From the NCBI RefSeq assembly GCF_030034735.1, contig NZ_CP125370.1:4449001-4513000 (forward strand): a DNA stretch of 64,000 bases, read 5' to 3'. The stretch comes from Paenibacillus sp. RC334 (GTDB lineage: Bacteria > Bacillota > Bacilli > Paenibacillales > Paenibacillaceae). Below are positions 16,072 to 24,214 of the stretch, in pieces. Position 1 is the first letter of the stretch, and each line of letters opens with the position of its first letter. Below the pieces are notes generated by a model. The model did no database searches and was not told where the DNA came from. It saw nothing but the letters and a program-made list of their open reading frames with translations. Made by a program: the position numbers and the translations under genes.

Positions 16072-16879
16072 TTAACCTCCTACCGAGACAAAGCGTTTGA
16101 CCCCGGCTTGCCACACCCGGCGCGATACGGCCGCCAGCACTACAATCCAGAGCCATTGCACGCCAATGCCTTCAGCGGCTTCCAGCATGGTCAGCTTGCC
16201 CGTTAATGCGTTCACCGGAAAAAATACGGTGTAGCTAAACGGGAGCAAACTGAACATGCGGGCCAAAACGTCTCCAAAAATCGTCAGCGGAAACACAGTG
16301 CCACTAGCTACATAAATGACGAGCGACAACGTGTAAAATAGTCCCCCCGATTCCGTCACCCAAAAGGCTATGCCGCTCAGCGCATAATAGACCACAAAAT
16401 TGAGCACCAGCGCCCCCGGCAACGCCAATATGTAAAGCAGGATATACGACAGCCTGAAGCTGATTTGACCTTCCAGGCTAAGACACAGCAGCAAAATCGC
16501 AGCCGCCAGCAGCACTACTGCGGACTGTACCGCCTTGCCTCCAATAAACCGACAAAAACGGTAAGCAAAATAGTGTACAGGCTGCACCATGAATTTGGGC
16601 CAGTCCGCCTTCTTTGATGTCTGTAGCAATTTCGTATTCAAAACCCGTAGCGATCAGCTTACCGGTTACCCCTGCCATGACTACATACACCAGCATTTCC
16701 GGCAAAGAGTAGCCCAGCACCCTTGCTTGTCCCGAAGAACCGAATACCGCAAGCCAGAGAAAAATTTGCGTCATGATCGGCAGCATGAACCCCGCCATCT
16801 GGAGCCAGTAATTGGCCCGGTATTCCATTTCGTTTTGCATGCCAAGCTGGAGCACCTTCATATATTTGTTATTTCGCAT
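16072..16879 (-). pseudogene. ABC-2 exporter permease A, frameshifted
   Basis: From ATG 16879 the frame reads LGMQNEMEYRANYWLQM, several membrane helices and EYEIATDIKEGGL, then breaks near 16598. The correct continuation, KFMVQPVHYFAYRF, is found in the +1 frame and runs to 16072. Dropping one base of the GGG at 16597-16599 rebuilds a permease of about 268 residues, matching the family pattern DI+xGxLxxFLVQP. With permease B and the ATPase it makes a complete exporter of the ABC-2 type. Confidence 0.8.
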
Positions 16880-17861
16880 CAGCTAGCCTGCCTCCATCGT
16901 ACAAATTGGCTATCCCCTCTTCCAACGGGACGTCCTCAATCGTAAAATCAACGACAGGCAGCGCATCCAAAATCTTTTTGGACCAGGTCAGAGTATCTTC
17001 TGCATCCAGCTCAAATACCGCCTCCAGCTCCGAGTTGGAGCGCAGCTTGCCAAGTCCCGCCAACGTCAGGTTAGGCACAGGGGTCTCCAGTCGAACCTTG
17101 AGCAACTTGCGGGCGCCGATCACCTCATTCACCTTGTTCAAATCCCCGTCATACACCAGTCTTCCCCCGCTGATAATGATGGATCTGCTGCACAAGTCCT
17201 CAATATCCTTCATGTAATGGCTTGTCAGCAGGATGGTCGTCCGGTGTGTGCGGTTATAGGCTTTGAAAAACTCGCGAATGCGCCGCTGAGAAACCAGATC
17301 CAGTCCAATGGTCGGCTCGTCCAGCAAAATGACCCGTGGACGATGCAGGAGCGCGGCAATCAGCTCCATTTTCATACGCTCGCCAAGAGATAATCGCCGA
17401 ACCTGAACATGAAGCTGTTCCTCCACCCCAAGCAAGGTAACCAGCTCGTCCAGCGCCTCTTTGTAACGACTTTCATCTATTTCGTAAATAAGCTTGTTCA
17501 GCTCGAACGACTCGCTTGCGGGCAAATCCCACCAGAGCTGGTTTTTCTGTCCCATCACGATGGAAAACTGCCGTTTAAACTCCTTTTGCCGCTTCCACGG
17601 GGTAAAACCAAGTACAGATGCCTCCCCCTCACTGGGATGAAGAATGCCGGACAGCATTTTGAGCGTCGTTGTTTTGCCCGCCCCGTTCGGGCCGAGAAAC
17701 CCGACGATTTCACCTTCCTCAATGGTGAAGCTGACATCCCGTACGGCCTCCTTGGTCAGCTTTTCCCGCCTGAACAGGTTTTGTAATGATTTGCGCACGC
17801 CCGGCTCCTTTTTATAGTACGTAAACGTTTTCGACAATTGATTCAATGTAATGGACGGCAT
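16869..17861 (-). CDS. ABC exporter ATPase
   Basis: 330 residues. Walker A GPNGAGKTTTLKML near residue 57, signature LSLGERMKME near 158, Walker B VILLDEP near 177 and the ATPase H-loop TSHYMKD. The C-terminal extension of about 90 residues is typical of ATPases that work with ABC-2 permeases of the export type. It overlaps the start of permease A. The transporter is embedded between biosynthetic genes, so it most likely exports the cluster product or gives self-protection. Confidence 0.9.
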   Translation of the reverse strand: MPSITLNQLSKTFTYYKKEPGVRKSLQNLFRREKLTKEAVRDVSFTIEEGEIVGFLGPNGAGKTTTLKMLSGILHPSEGEASVLGFTPWKRQKEFKRQFSIVMGQKNQLWWDLPASESFELNKLIYEIDESRYKEALDELVTLLGVEEQLHVQVRRLSLGERMKMELIAALLHRPRVILLDEPTIGLDLVSQRRIREFFKAYNRTHRTTILLTSHYMKDIEDLCSRSIIISGGRLVYDGDLNKVNEVIGARKLLKVRLETPVPNLTLAGLGKLRSNSELEAVFELDAEDTLTWSKKILDALPVVDFTIEDVPLEEGIANLYDGGRLADAK

Positions 17862-17942
17862 TCAATTCTCCTCCTCTTTCATCTGTCCGTGACACCTTGT
17901 TGAGCATTCCTGATACGATTTGCCTGATACGTTATGCCTGAA

Positions 17943-19073
17943 CTACTCGGCTGCTTGCTCGGCTAAAATCATCAATTCCTCCAGCATATGCCGCTGTTTG
18001 TCAATCAGGCCGAGGGCGCGGTCGCTAATGTCAGGCATCCGATGCTTGCGCAGTTGAAGACCTGTTTTGTAAATATGCAGATTGAGCTTATGCCATTCCG
18101 CATTCAATGACTGCGCCAGTTCCATCACATGCTGCGCTCGCGGTCCCAATGTGGCTTCATGCAGCATGCAATAATCCGCTGTGTAATCGGTCAGATGAAG
18201 GGCACTGCCCAAACGCAGATTGTAATAGATTTCATGGCAGTACGTACGGAAGTCCGCATCCTCCATGTCTGTCAGCAGGCGGAAGTCCTCGACAAAGGCC
18301 CGGTATCCCTCATCTCCCCGCTTGACCTGTTTGCCAACTGCGACATTTCCGGGGTTATTTCCCAGGTCATTGGACGAAGGTACACCTCTCCAGACCGCTT
18401 CATGTCCAGTCACATATTGACGAATATGGTATGCACACGCTGCATGCAATTCGCCTGGCGAAAGCGGCGCGGGCTGTTCCACCACCCAGGCATATTCAAT
18501 AATGCCCTGCATCAGGTCGTCGAGCCGGGCCGAACCGACGTAAGTCATGGCATGGCCCGAAGAATCCAGCAGGAAGCTGTCATTTACCTGTGCTGTTCGC
18601 TCCTGCAAGTCCAGTCCAGACAGCTCAATGACATGGCCCCTTGGGTAATTTTTCACATACACGTCGTGGTAGGTTAAAGCGGTACTCGATGTGTGCAGCA
18701 TCGTACCGTAGCCTGATGTCAGCGCCCGCAGCAGGTCGGTTTCATCGCTTACACCAACAATCCACGGCTCCACCCGAATCACCGGACCGCCGCTGGCTGC
18801 CATTTCCTGAAGCTGCTCCGGATATTTCTCGGGACCGAAGCGCTTCAAATCTCCGCTATATTCCGCGCACATACTGCCGCACAGCATGAACAGCTCGGAT
18901 TCCGCCATGTTCACGCCATACCGCCGCAGCGAGGTGCGCAGGGATGAATATACACAGTGCTTGCCTGGAGGAGCATCTATAATTTCTTCAGCAGCGTAAT
19001 CGACAACGGAGTCATGAACATCCTCCATGCCGGATACCTGCATAGGCTTGATCTCTGCCGCCCCCTTATGCAT
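17943..19073 (-). CDS. BtrH-like acyltransferase/peptidase-fold protein
   Basis: The N-terminal part shows the BtrH_N pattern: PGKHCVYSSLRTSLRRYG with a likely catalytic Cys, then ESELFMLCGSM, VTDETDLLRAL-type and SSTALTYHDVYVKN segments. BtrH moves the finished side chain from the carrier protein to its acceptor in butirosin. The C-terminal 180 residues are helical and not assigned. Starts at ATG 19073 (8-base overlap with the acyl carrier protein stop) or at 19043; the frame is open further up, but that overlaps the carrier gene. About 376 residues. Confidence 0.7.
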   Translation of the reverse strand: MHKGAAEIKPMQVSGMEDVHDSVVDYAAEEIIDAPPGKHCVYSSLRTSLRRYGVNMAESELFMLCGSMCAEYSGDLKRFGPEKYPEQLQEMAASGGPVIRVEPWIVGVSDETDLLRALTSGYGTMLHTSSTALTYHDVYVKNYPRGHVIELSGLDLQERTAQVNDSFLLDSSGHAMTYVGSARLDDLMQGIIEYAWVVEQPAPLSPGELHAACAYHIRQYVTGHEAVWRGVPSSNDLGNNPGNVAVGKQVKRGDEGYRAFVEDFRLLTDMEDADFRTYCHEIYYNLRLGSALHLTDYTADYCMLHEATLGPRAQHVMELAQSLNAEWHKLNLHIYKTGLQLRKHRMPDISDRALGLIDKQRHMLEELMILAEQAAE

Positions 19074-19311
19074 ATTTGCCCAGCAGACGTTCAATACCTC
19101 GAAGTGTGGAAAGATGCTCCAGCACCAGATCGTCGTCCTCCATCGTAATATCCAGCTCATTTTCCAGCTCTACAATCAATTCAACAGCGGATAGGGAATT
19201 CAGCCCCAAGGTTCGCAAATCTTGCTCCGGCGTCAATTGTTCCAGTTCACCTGGAGCCAGCTTCAATACCTTTTCCAGCAAAGGTACTACATGGTACACA
19301 TCTGTTTTCAT
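19066..19311 (-). CDS. Acyl carrier protein 2
   Basis: The start at 19311 follows GGAGGAATTTAGG and gives 81 residues. LGLNSLSAVELIVELEN carries the phosphopantetheine-accepting Ser39; the usual D before it is N here, as in some non-fatty-acid carriers. It follows ATP-grasp ligase 1 after 16 bases, so ligase and carrier are probably produced together. Comparable to BtrI, which holds the growing amino-acid chain. Confidence 0.88.
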   Translation of the reverse strand: MKTDVYHVVPLLEKVLKLAPGELEQLTPEQDLRTLGLNSLSAVELIVELENELDITMEDDDLVLEHLSTLRGIERLLGKYA

Positions 19312-19327
19312 CCTAAATTCCTCCCGA

Positions 19328-20581
19328 TTATGAGCTTGCCAATCCCGCAATGACATCTTCCAGCCTGTGCGCATAGGCTTCGGCTTCCTGCCAGCTATCT
19401 GCCATAATAAGCGTGAAAATCCGATTCACATACCCCCGCTTCACCGGAGTACCGGACAACGTACCTGCTGTATAAACAAACACCCCTTCGGGGCGTTCGG
19501 GCGTGTAGAGCAAGCCTTCCTCTGCGAGCAAGCCGCACAAGCGGCTGTAGGTCAGCGGTGTGGCGGTAACGTTGCGGTAGTAGCGGGACAGCGTTTTATG
19601 CTGCTCTCCCAAGACCGAAGACAGGAACGAAATATAGGTAGACAGGGTAAACCTGCCGTTAATCTCGATCACCGGAACCAGCAAGCCTCCTTCATCGACA
19701 AAGCCGTCAATGGAAGCCATGCCTGTATAACCGATGGAATACAGATACGTTCCCAACTGGTAAGCGCAGCGTCTCACTTCTTCTTCCAGCGCAGCGCCAA
19801 GCTCAGCCGGAACGCGGGACCCGGTGTACACCGTGCCGTCCACATTTTGCCTTTTCAGCGAAAACATTGTCACCCCACCGCCCTCGTCAATACAGAGCTG
19901 GTAGTTCAGATCCATCTGCTTGTTATGCCAGCGCTCCACCAGCCAGCCTCCCGAAGAAGGGGATGAGCCGCCAAAGCGTTTCATCACACTTAGCAGCGTA
20001 TCCAGCTTGGACAGCTCGTCCAGCATATACATACCTTGTCCCGATGCGCCATGCGGCTGCTTGATGATCAGCTTCACAGGCCCGTCCGACAAGTCGTCCA
20101 GTCTGCCGCACTCCCTGCGGATCGCCGCTTCGTCCGCGCATACGGCTCCCTCACTGACGGCAAAACCGAGCTTTTGCGCAGTCAGGCGGCTGAATATTTT
20201 ATCATTCACCCGAGCGCTGACGGAGGACGGAGCGCCGATCAGTTCCAGTCCACAGCGCTCCGCAATCGCTTCCTCCTGCGGGGTAACCGCATACGGAACG
20301 AGCCACGCTTTGGCACGGCTACTACTGTGGCCTGCTTCCGCAACCACTCGCAGCCGTGCCAAAAGTGCCTCGTCCGCCAGCACCAGCTCCGAAATCGGCG
20401 TTAACGGATCAGTCGGCTCCGGCACCTCAATACGCGGCAGGCTAAAGCCCAACCGCTGAAGCATGTCCAGAAAAGCCTGATCCGGCTGTTCTCGCAGCAC
20501 GATCACATCCTGACTTCGGCACAACAGAAGATTCATTTCCTCCATCCGATTTACCACCTGCTGTTCATCACGATCTACCAT
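19328..20581 (-). CDS. ATP-grasp ligase 1 (BtrJ-like), N-terminus split off by a frameshift
   Basis: The open frame of 417 residues has an ATP-grasp core: LIIKQPHGASGQGMYML glycine loop, WLVERWHNKQMDLNYQ and VIEINGRFTLSTYI metal-binding segment. Its first residues (MEEMNLLLCRSQDVI) are homologous to residues 49 onward of ATP-grasp ligase 2, so the true protein should begin upstream. That missing part is the 42-codon frame at 20575-20703, and one extra base in the C run at 20582-20587 would join them. It may still start internally at 20545 or 20536. Likely loads an amino acid onto a carrier protein. Confidence 0.8.
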   Translation of the reverse strand: MVDRDEQQVVNRMEEMNLLLCRSQDVIVLREQPDQAFLDMLQRLGFSLPRIEVPEPTDPLTPISELVLADEALLARLRVVAEAGHSSSRAKAWLVPYAVTPQEEAIAERCGLELIGAPSSVSARVNDKIFSRLTAQKLGFAVSEGAVCADEAAIRRECGRLDDLSDGPVKLIIKQPHGASGQGMYMLDELSKLDTLLSVMKRFGGSSPSSGGWLVERWHNKQMDLNYQLCIDEGGGVTMFSLKRQNVDGTVYTGSRVPAELGAALEEEVRRCAYQLGTYLYSIGYTGMASIDGFVDEGGLLVPVIEINGRFTLSTYISFLSSVLGEQHKTLSRYYRNVTATPLTYSRLCGLLAEEGLLYTPERPEGVFVYTAGTLSGTPVKRGYVNRIFTLIMADSWQEAEAYAHRLEDVIAGLASS

Positions 20582-20703
20582 CCCCCCTTACGGGGGGACG
20601 GATGCCATACCTGCTCTGCGCCAATATTAAACAGCCAAATCAGGACTCCATGATCGCGTTCATGGGCAAGCGCTTCCACAAGGTTAATGGTTTTAGTCGT
20701 CAC
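20575..20703 (-). pseudogene. Detached N-terminal piece of ATP-grasp ligase 1
   Basis: A 42-residue frame with a GTG start reads through VLIWLFNIGAEQVWH and stops at 20575, overlapping the ATG of the next frame. It aligns with the start of ATP-grasp ligase 2 (HLYMGTFEAEVYWRD). Adding one base to the six-base run at 20582-20587 fuses it to the downstream frame. It could otherwise be mistaken for a short peptide next to a radical SAM enzyme. Confidence 0.65.
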
Positions 20704-20752
20704 GTCCTGTCATCCCTCTCTTCCATCCAGTAAGAAACAACTGCGATCGAAA

Positions 20753-21946
20753 CTAAATATATTTCAGGGAGCCAGCTCCGTGCAGATACAATACGCTGCA
20801 TTTGGAGCACACCGGCGTTAATCCTTCGTGATTAATCGTTTGGCGTGTTTTCTCATACGCATCCGAATTCCAGATTTCCTTCAGACTGTGCTCTCGCAAG
20901 CTTCCAATCGTGAATTCGCTAAAAAATTTGCAAGGCATCACCTTTCCGTCCGGCAAAATATCCGTTCTGGAGGTGAGCGCCAGGCAATGATTGGAGCAGC
21001 GACTGACCATTTCCTCGCCATGTATAAATTTGTCGATTTCCTCATAGTCCAGACCGGGCTGATAGCGCACACGAATGTTCCACGTCCGCTCATTAATCCG
21101 CTGTAGCTCCTGCATCAAAGGATCGATGTTATCCGGGTTGATTTTATATTTGAAAGCATGCCAGCTACTAATATTTTTTTCCTCCAGTTGTCGGAGCCAA
21201 GAAAAGTTTTGTGTAAAATAGTCATCCATTTTGAGGGAAGTCTCTTTGGAAATGTACCAGGGGAACGTCAGCAGCACCAGATCCAGCCTCTTGTCCTCCA
21301 GCATTTGCAGAAACTCGTACATCCGTCCGATCATGTTATCGTTAATGACGGCATGGACGGTCACCCGTCCCTTGTACAATCCCTGGTCACGCAGTTCAAT
21401 CAGCTTATCCATCTGCCGCATCGTTTTTTGAAAGGTGCCTTTACCGCGAATCAGATCATGTTCTCTTTCAAAGCCTTCAATCGCTATTAACAGCTCCAGA
21501 TTTTCAGATAAATCCAAAATCCGGTCCAAATATTTATCAATGAGCAGTCCATTGGTACAAAAGGTCATTTCGCGCCGATCTTCGGCCAGCACGTCCAAAA
21601 TTTCGTCAAAACGCCGATGAAACATCGGCTCTCCGCCCCACATATACAGCCGGGACTTGGCCTCCTTCGTCTCGCTCAAAATTTGCCGAAGCATATCCGG
21701 GGCAAGATCCATGTTTTGCTCTTCTTTGTCCATTTGATGATGATAGCCTTCCTCGTTCCATTCAAAGCAGTGCGTACATCTCAGGTTGCAGCGGTTGGTC
21801 AGCTTAATGCCGATCGTCTGGGGCATGTCCGTTTTGAAGGCAGGGTCTTGTGTTGCGTTACGGTAAGATACAGAAGCGTTTTTCAGGTTGCGCTTAATGA
21901 GCTTGAACGCTTTCTCATCAATCAGCACATTGCTTTTGGGCTGCAT
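20753..21946 (-). CDS. Radical SAM/SPASM domain enzyme
   Basis: 397 residues. CNLRCTHC carries the CxxxCxxC [4Fe-4S] motif (Cys53, Cys57, Cys60). MWGGEPMFH is the SAM-binding GGEP. The C-terminal SPASM region has cysteines in RCSNHCLAL, VMPCKFF, and VCSKC for an auxiliary cluster, as in anSME or PqqE. SPASM enzymes modify peptides, proteins or carrier-bound substrates by radical chemistry. It lies directly after carrier protein 1, so it may act on the thioester-bound chain; no precursor peptide is evident. Ends near 20753; the start at 21946 lacks a strong ribosome binding site. Confidence 0.92.
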   Translation of the reverse strand: MQPKSNVLIDEKAFKLIKRNLKNASVSYRNATQDPAFKTDMPQTIGIKLTNRCNLRCTHCFEWNEEGYHHQMDKEEQNMDLAPDMLRQILSETKEAKSRLYMWGGEPMFHRRFDEILDVLAEDRREMTFCTNGLLIDKYLDRILDLSENLELLIAIEGFEREHDLIRGKGTFQKTMRQMDKLIELRDQGLYKGRVTVHAVINDNMIGRMYEFLQMLEDKRLDLVLLTFPWYISKETSLKMDDYFTQNFSWLRQLEEKNISSWHAFKYKINPDNIDPLMQELQRINERTWNIRVRYQPGLDYEEIDKFIHGEEMVSRCSNHCLALTSRTDILPDGKVMPCKFFSEFTIGSLREHSLKEIWNSDAYEKTRQTINHEGLTPVCSKCSVLYLHGAGSLKYI

Positions 21947-21995
21947 GCTAACACCTCGTTTAATGGATTTTCAGGCACATGTACCAAGCTGTACG

Positions 21996-22274
21996 TCAGA
22001 CTGTCTCCATTCCCTCCGGGTGCGGCGCTTTTTCCGCATCGCTGATCCCCTGAATGTAGCTGCAAAACGCATCTACCGAGCTCAAATGCTCCAGCTCAAA
22101 GGAATCAAAATCAATTTCCACGTCAAACGCATCCTCCACTTGCAGCATGAAATGAACCAACTGTAACGAATCCAGTCCTGCATCATGAATAATGTCCGAA
22201 TGTCCATCCAGCTTACCGACCAGCTCAGGATCTTCCTTGACCGCGCTGATCATTTCAATCACTTGGCTTTGCAT
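21996..22274 (-). CDS. Acyl carrier protein 1
   Basis: First gene of the cluster. The start at 22274 follows AAGGAGGAGTTTGCT and gives 92 residues. DAGLDSLQLVHFMLQVEDAF carries the phosphopantetheine Ser36 in a canonical DSL motif. FELEHLSSVDAFCSYI is the usual C-terminal helix. Together with carrier protein 2 it suggests two separately loaded units. The radical SAM gene starts 50 bases downstream. Confidence 0.9.
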   Translation of the reverse strand: MQSQVIEMISAVKEDPELVGKLDGHSDIIHDAGLDSLQLVHFMLQVEDAFDVEIDFDSFELEHLSSVDAFCSYIQGISDAEKAPHPEGMETV

Positions 22275-22368
22275 AGCAAACTCCTCCTTGTGAATGATCC
22301 TATTCGTTCCGCCCGACAATGCCATCTGCAAAGCTCCTCGAAAAATTCCTACACTGGAACTTTATTCA

Positions 22369-22399
22369 ATTATACTCCTCCATGGAAGAGACAAGTCAA
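22369..22399 (-). promoter_or_regulatory. Probable SigA promoter of the ACP cluster
   Basis: Minus-strand TTGACT (22394-22399) and a perfect TATAAT (22369-22374) are separated by 19 bases, a slightly long spacer. Transcription would start near 22362, giving an 88-base leader before carrier protein 1. The whole cluster to 10038 has only short gaps. Confidence 0.55.
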
Positions 22400-22534
22400 T
22401 AGGTGATTTTGTAAATATATCGCACAATATGTAAATTAATGTGTGTTTTTTTCTACAATTTTCGCTATCTTTTTTTCGTAAAATCTAGCTCACATCTTGC
22501 TTGCAAGTGCGACAGGATTATTTTACAATAGATA

Positions 22535-22582
22535 TGAAAATAATTTTCTTTTTAATGTTTATTTTTACGATATTTATTTTCA
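22535..22582 (+). promoter_or_regulatory. Candidate operator of the RpiR-type regulator
   Basis: TGAAAATAA at 22535-22543 and TTATTTTCA at 22574-22582 are perfect inverted repeats 30 bases apart, lying between the two divergent units and just before the RpiR gene. RpiR/MurR proteins bind A/T-rich palindromes of this type. Unproven. Confidence 0.4.
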
Positions 22583-22616
22583 TGTAAAATACTCTACAGC
22601 CAAAGGAGCGCAGCTC

Positions 22617-23483
22617 ATGTCCCCCATTCTTCATACCTTAACCCACAGATTGGAGCAGCTTCCCGTCCAAGAGCGCAAGCTGGCGGAATCCATTCTGCAA
22701 TCTCCGGGAGATGTGCTGCATCTGGGCATTCGGGAGCTGGCGGAGCGTTGTGGTGTGAGTCCGGCGACCGTTACGCGGTTTTGCAAATCACTTCATTTTA
22801 AAGGCTATCCCGATTTCAAAATGAAGCTGGCCGCCGAGCTGCCCCGTTCTAATAGTGACGGTGAAGCCTCCTATCAGGACATCGTCGCCGGAAATTCGCT
22901 CTCTCGTATCGTGGAAGCTATAGAGGCGAATCATACCGCATCTATTGCGGACACGACCCGACTGCTGGATTTCAGCAAGCTGGAGCAGGCGATTGCATGG
23001 CTGTCCGCCACAAGCCGCATTGATCTGTACGGCATGGCGACTTCCTCGATTGTGGCGCAGGATTTTTATCAAAAGCTCATTCGAATTGGCAAAAATAGTA
23101 CCGCCTTCGCGGACTCGCACATGCAGATTACCTCTGCCTCCTCGCTTGGGCCGGGAGATGTCGCCTTTGCCGTCTCCTATTCGGGGGAAACACAGGAAAC
23201 CATCGCGGCTCTGCGCTGTGCACAGGAACAGGGAGCCAGAACATTATCCCTGACCTCCTTCGGAAATAACACGCTGGCAGGTGTTGCGGATATTGCGCTA
23301 TTTTCCTCCTCGCTGGAAGAAGGGATGCGGCGTGGAGATATGGCGTCCCGCATTGCCCAGCTTCATATCATAGATATCCTGTTTACAGGTATGGTCAGCG
23401 CGGATTTTGACAAATATATTCCGAGACTGGAAGGTTCGTATCAGCAAGTAAGCAAGCTCAAAAAACAACCAGGGGGCCACTAA
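22617..23483 (+). CDS. RpiR/MurR-family transcriptional regulator
   Basis: The ATG at 22617 follows AAAGGAG and gives 288 residues. The N-terminal helix-turn-helix (RELAERCGVSPATVTRFCKS) is followed by a SIS sugar-phosphate-binding domain (RIDLYGMATSSIVAQDF; VAFAVSYSGETQETIAAL), the arrangement that senses an amino-sugar phosphate. Its position two bases before nagB marks it as the regulator of amino-sugar use. The region upstream to 22497 is open but without a start signal. Confidence 0.93.
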   Translation: MSPILHTLTHRLEQLPVQERKLAESILQSPGDVLHLGIRELAERCGVSPATVTRFCKSLHFKGYPDFKMKLAAELPRSNSDGEASYQDIVAGNSLSRIVEAIEANHTASIADTTRLLDFSKLEQAIAWLSATSRIDLYGMATSSIVAQDFYQKLIRIGKNSTAFADSHMQITSASSLGPGDVAFAVSYSGETQETIAALRCAQEQGARTLSLTSFGNNTLAGVADIALFSSSLEEGMRRGDMASRIAQLHIIDILFTGMVSADFDKYIPRLEGSYQQVSKLKKQPGGH

Positions 23484-23485
23484 AG

Positions 23486-24214
23486 ATGAACATACGTATT
23501 TTGAACAGCCGTGAAGACCTGAATGCTACCGCTGCCGCTGTGATCGCCAGTTTACTGCTGAACAAGCCTCAAGCCATGCTTGGGCTTGCTACCGGAAGTA
23601 CACCTATCGGCATTTACCGTCATCTTGTAGAAATGTACCGTAAGGGACAGGTGAGCTTTGCACGAGCCTACTCCGTGAATCTCGATGAATACGTTGGTCT
23701 TCCCCCGGAACATCCGCAGAGCTACCGCAGCTTTATGAATGAGCACTTGTTTCAGCATATCGACATTCCTCTTGCCCATACACGCGTACCTGACGGTAAT
23801 GCGGCTGATCTGGCAGCAGAATGTGCGGCCCACGAGCAGGCAATGCTAGATCATGGACCCGTGGATCTCCAATTGCTCGGCATTGGTCACAACGGTCATA
23901 TCGGTTTTAATGAACCCGGGCACGGCCTGACCGGAGCCACACATGTGGTAGATTTGGAAGAGAGGACGCGTACAGCGAATGCCCGATTTTTTGGCAATAT
24001 AGATGATGTACCCAAGCAAGCAGTCACAATGGGGGTAGGCACGATTCTGAAGGCGAAGCAAATTATACTGGTAGCTTTTGGCGCGGATAAGGCAGACATT
24101 GTAAAGCAGGCTTTCACCGGACCTGTAACCACAAAATGCCCGGCTTCCCTGCTGCAATGTCATCCCAACGTGCTGATTTTACTGGATCAGGAAGCGGGAG
24201 GCTGGTTGAATTGA
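23486..24214 (+). CDS. nagB: Glucosamine-6-phosphate deaminase
   Basis: 242 residues. Converts glucosamine-6-phosphate to fructose-6-phosphate and ammonia. The family motifs LGLATGSTPIGIY and SVNLDEYVGLPPEHPQSYR are intact, with the catalytic Asp of LDEY, and IGHNGHIGFNEPG carries the catalytic His. Encoded in one unit with the RpiR regulator and nagA; its stop overlaps the nagA start. Confidence 0.96.
   Translation: MNIRILNSREDLNATAAAVIASLLLNKPQAMLGLATGSTPIGIYRHLVEMYRKGQVSFARAYSVNLDEYVGLPPEHPQSYRSFMNEHLFQHIDIPLAHTRVPDGNAADLAAECAAHEQAMLDHGPVDLQLLGIGHNGHIGFNEPGHGLTGATHVVDLEERTRTANARFFGNIDDVPKQAVTMGVGTILKAKQIILVAFGADKADIVKQAFTGPVTTKCPASLLQCHPNVLILLDQEAGGWLN

Noticed and set aside
20575..20703. 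42-residue frame as a radical SAM precursor peptide
   Set aside because: It aligns with the N-terminus of the other ATP-grasp ligase and is explained by a single-base frameshift.
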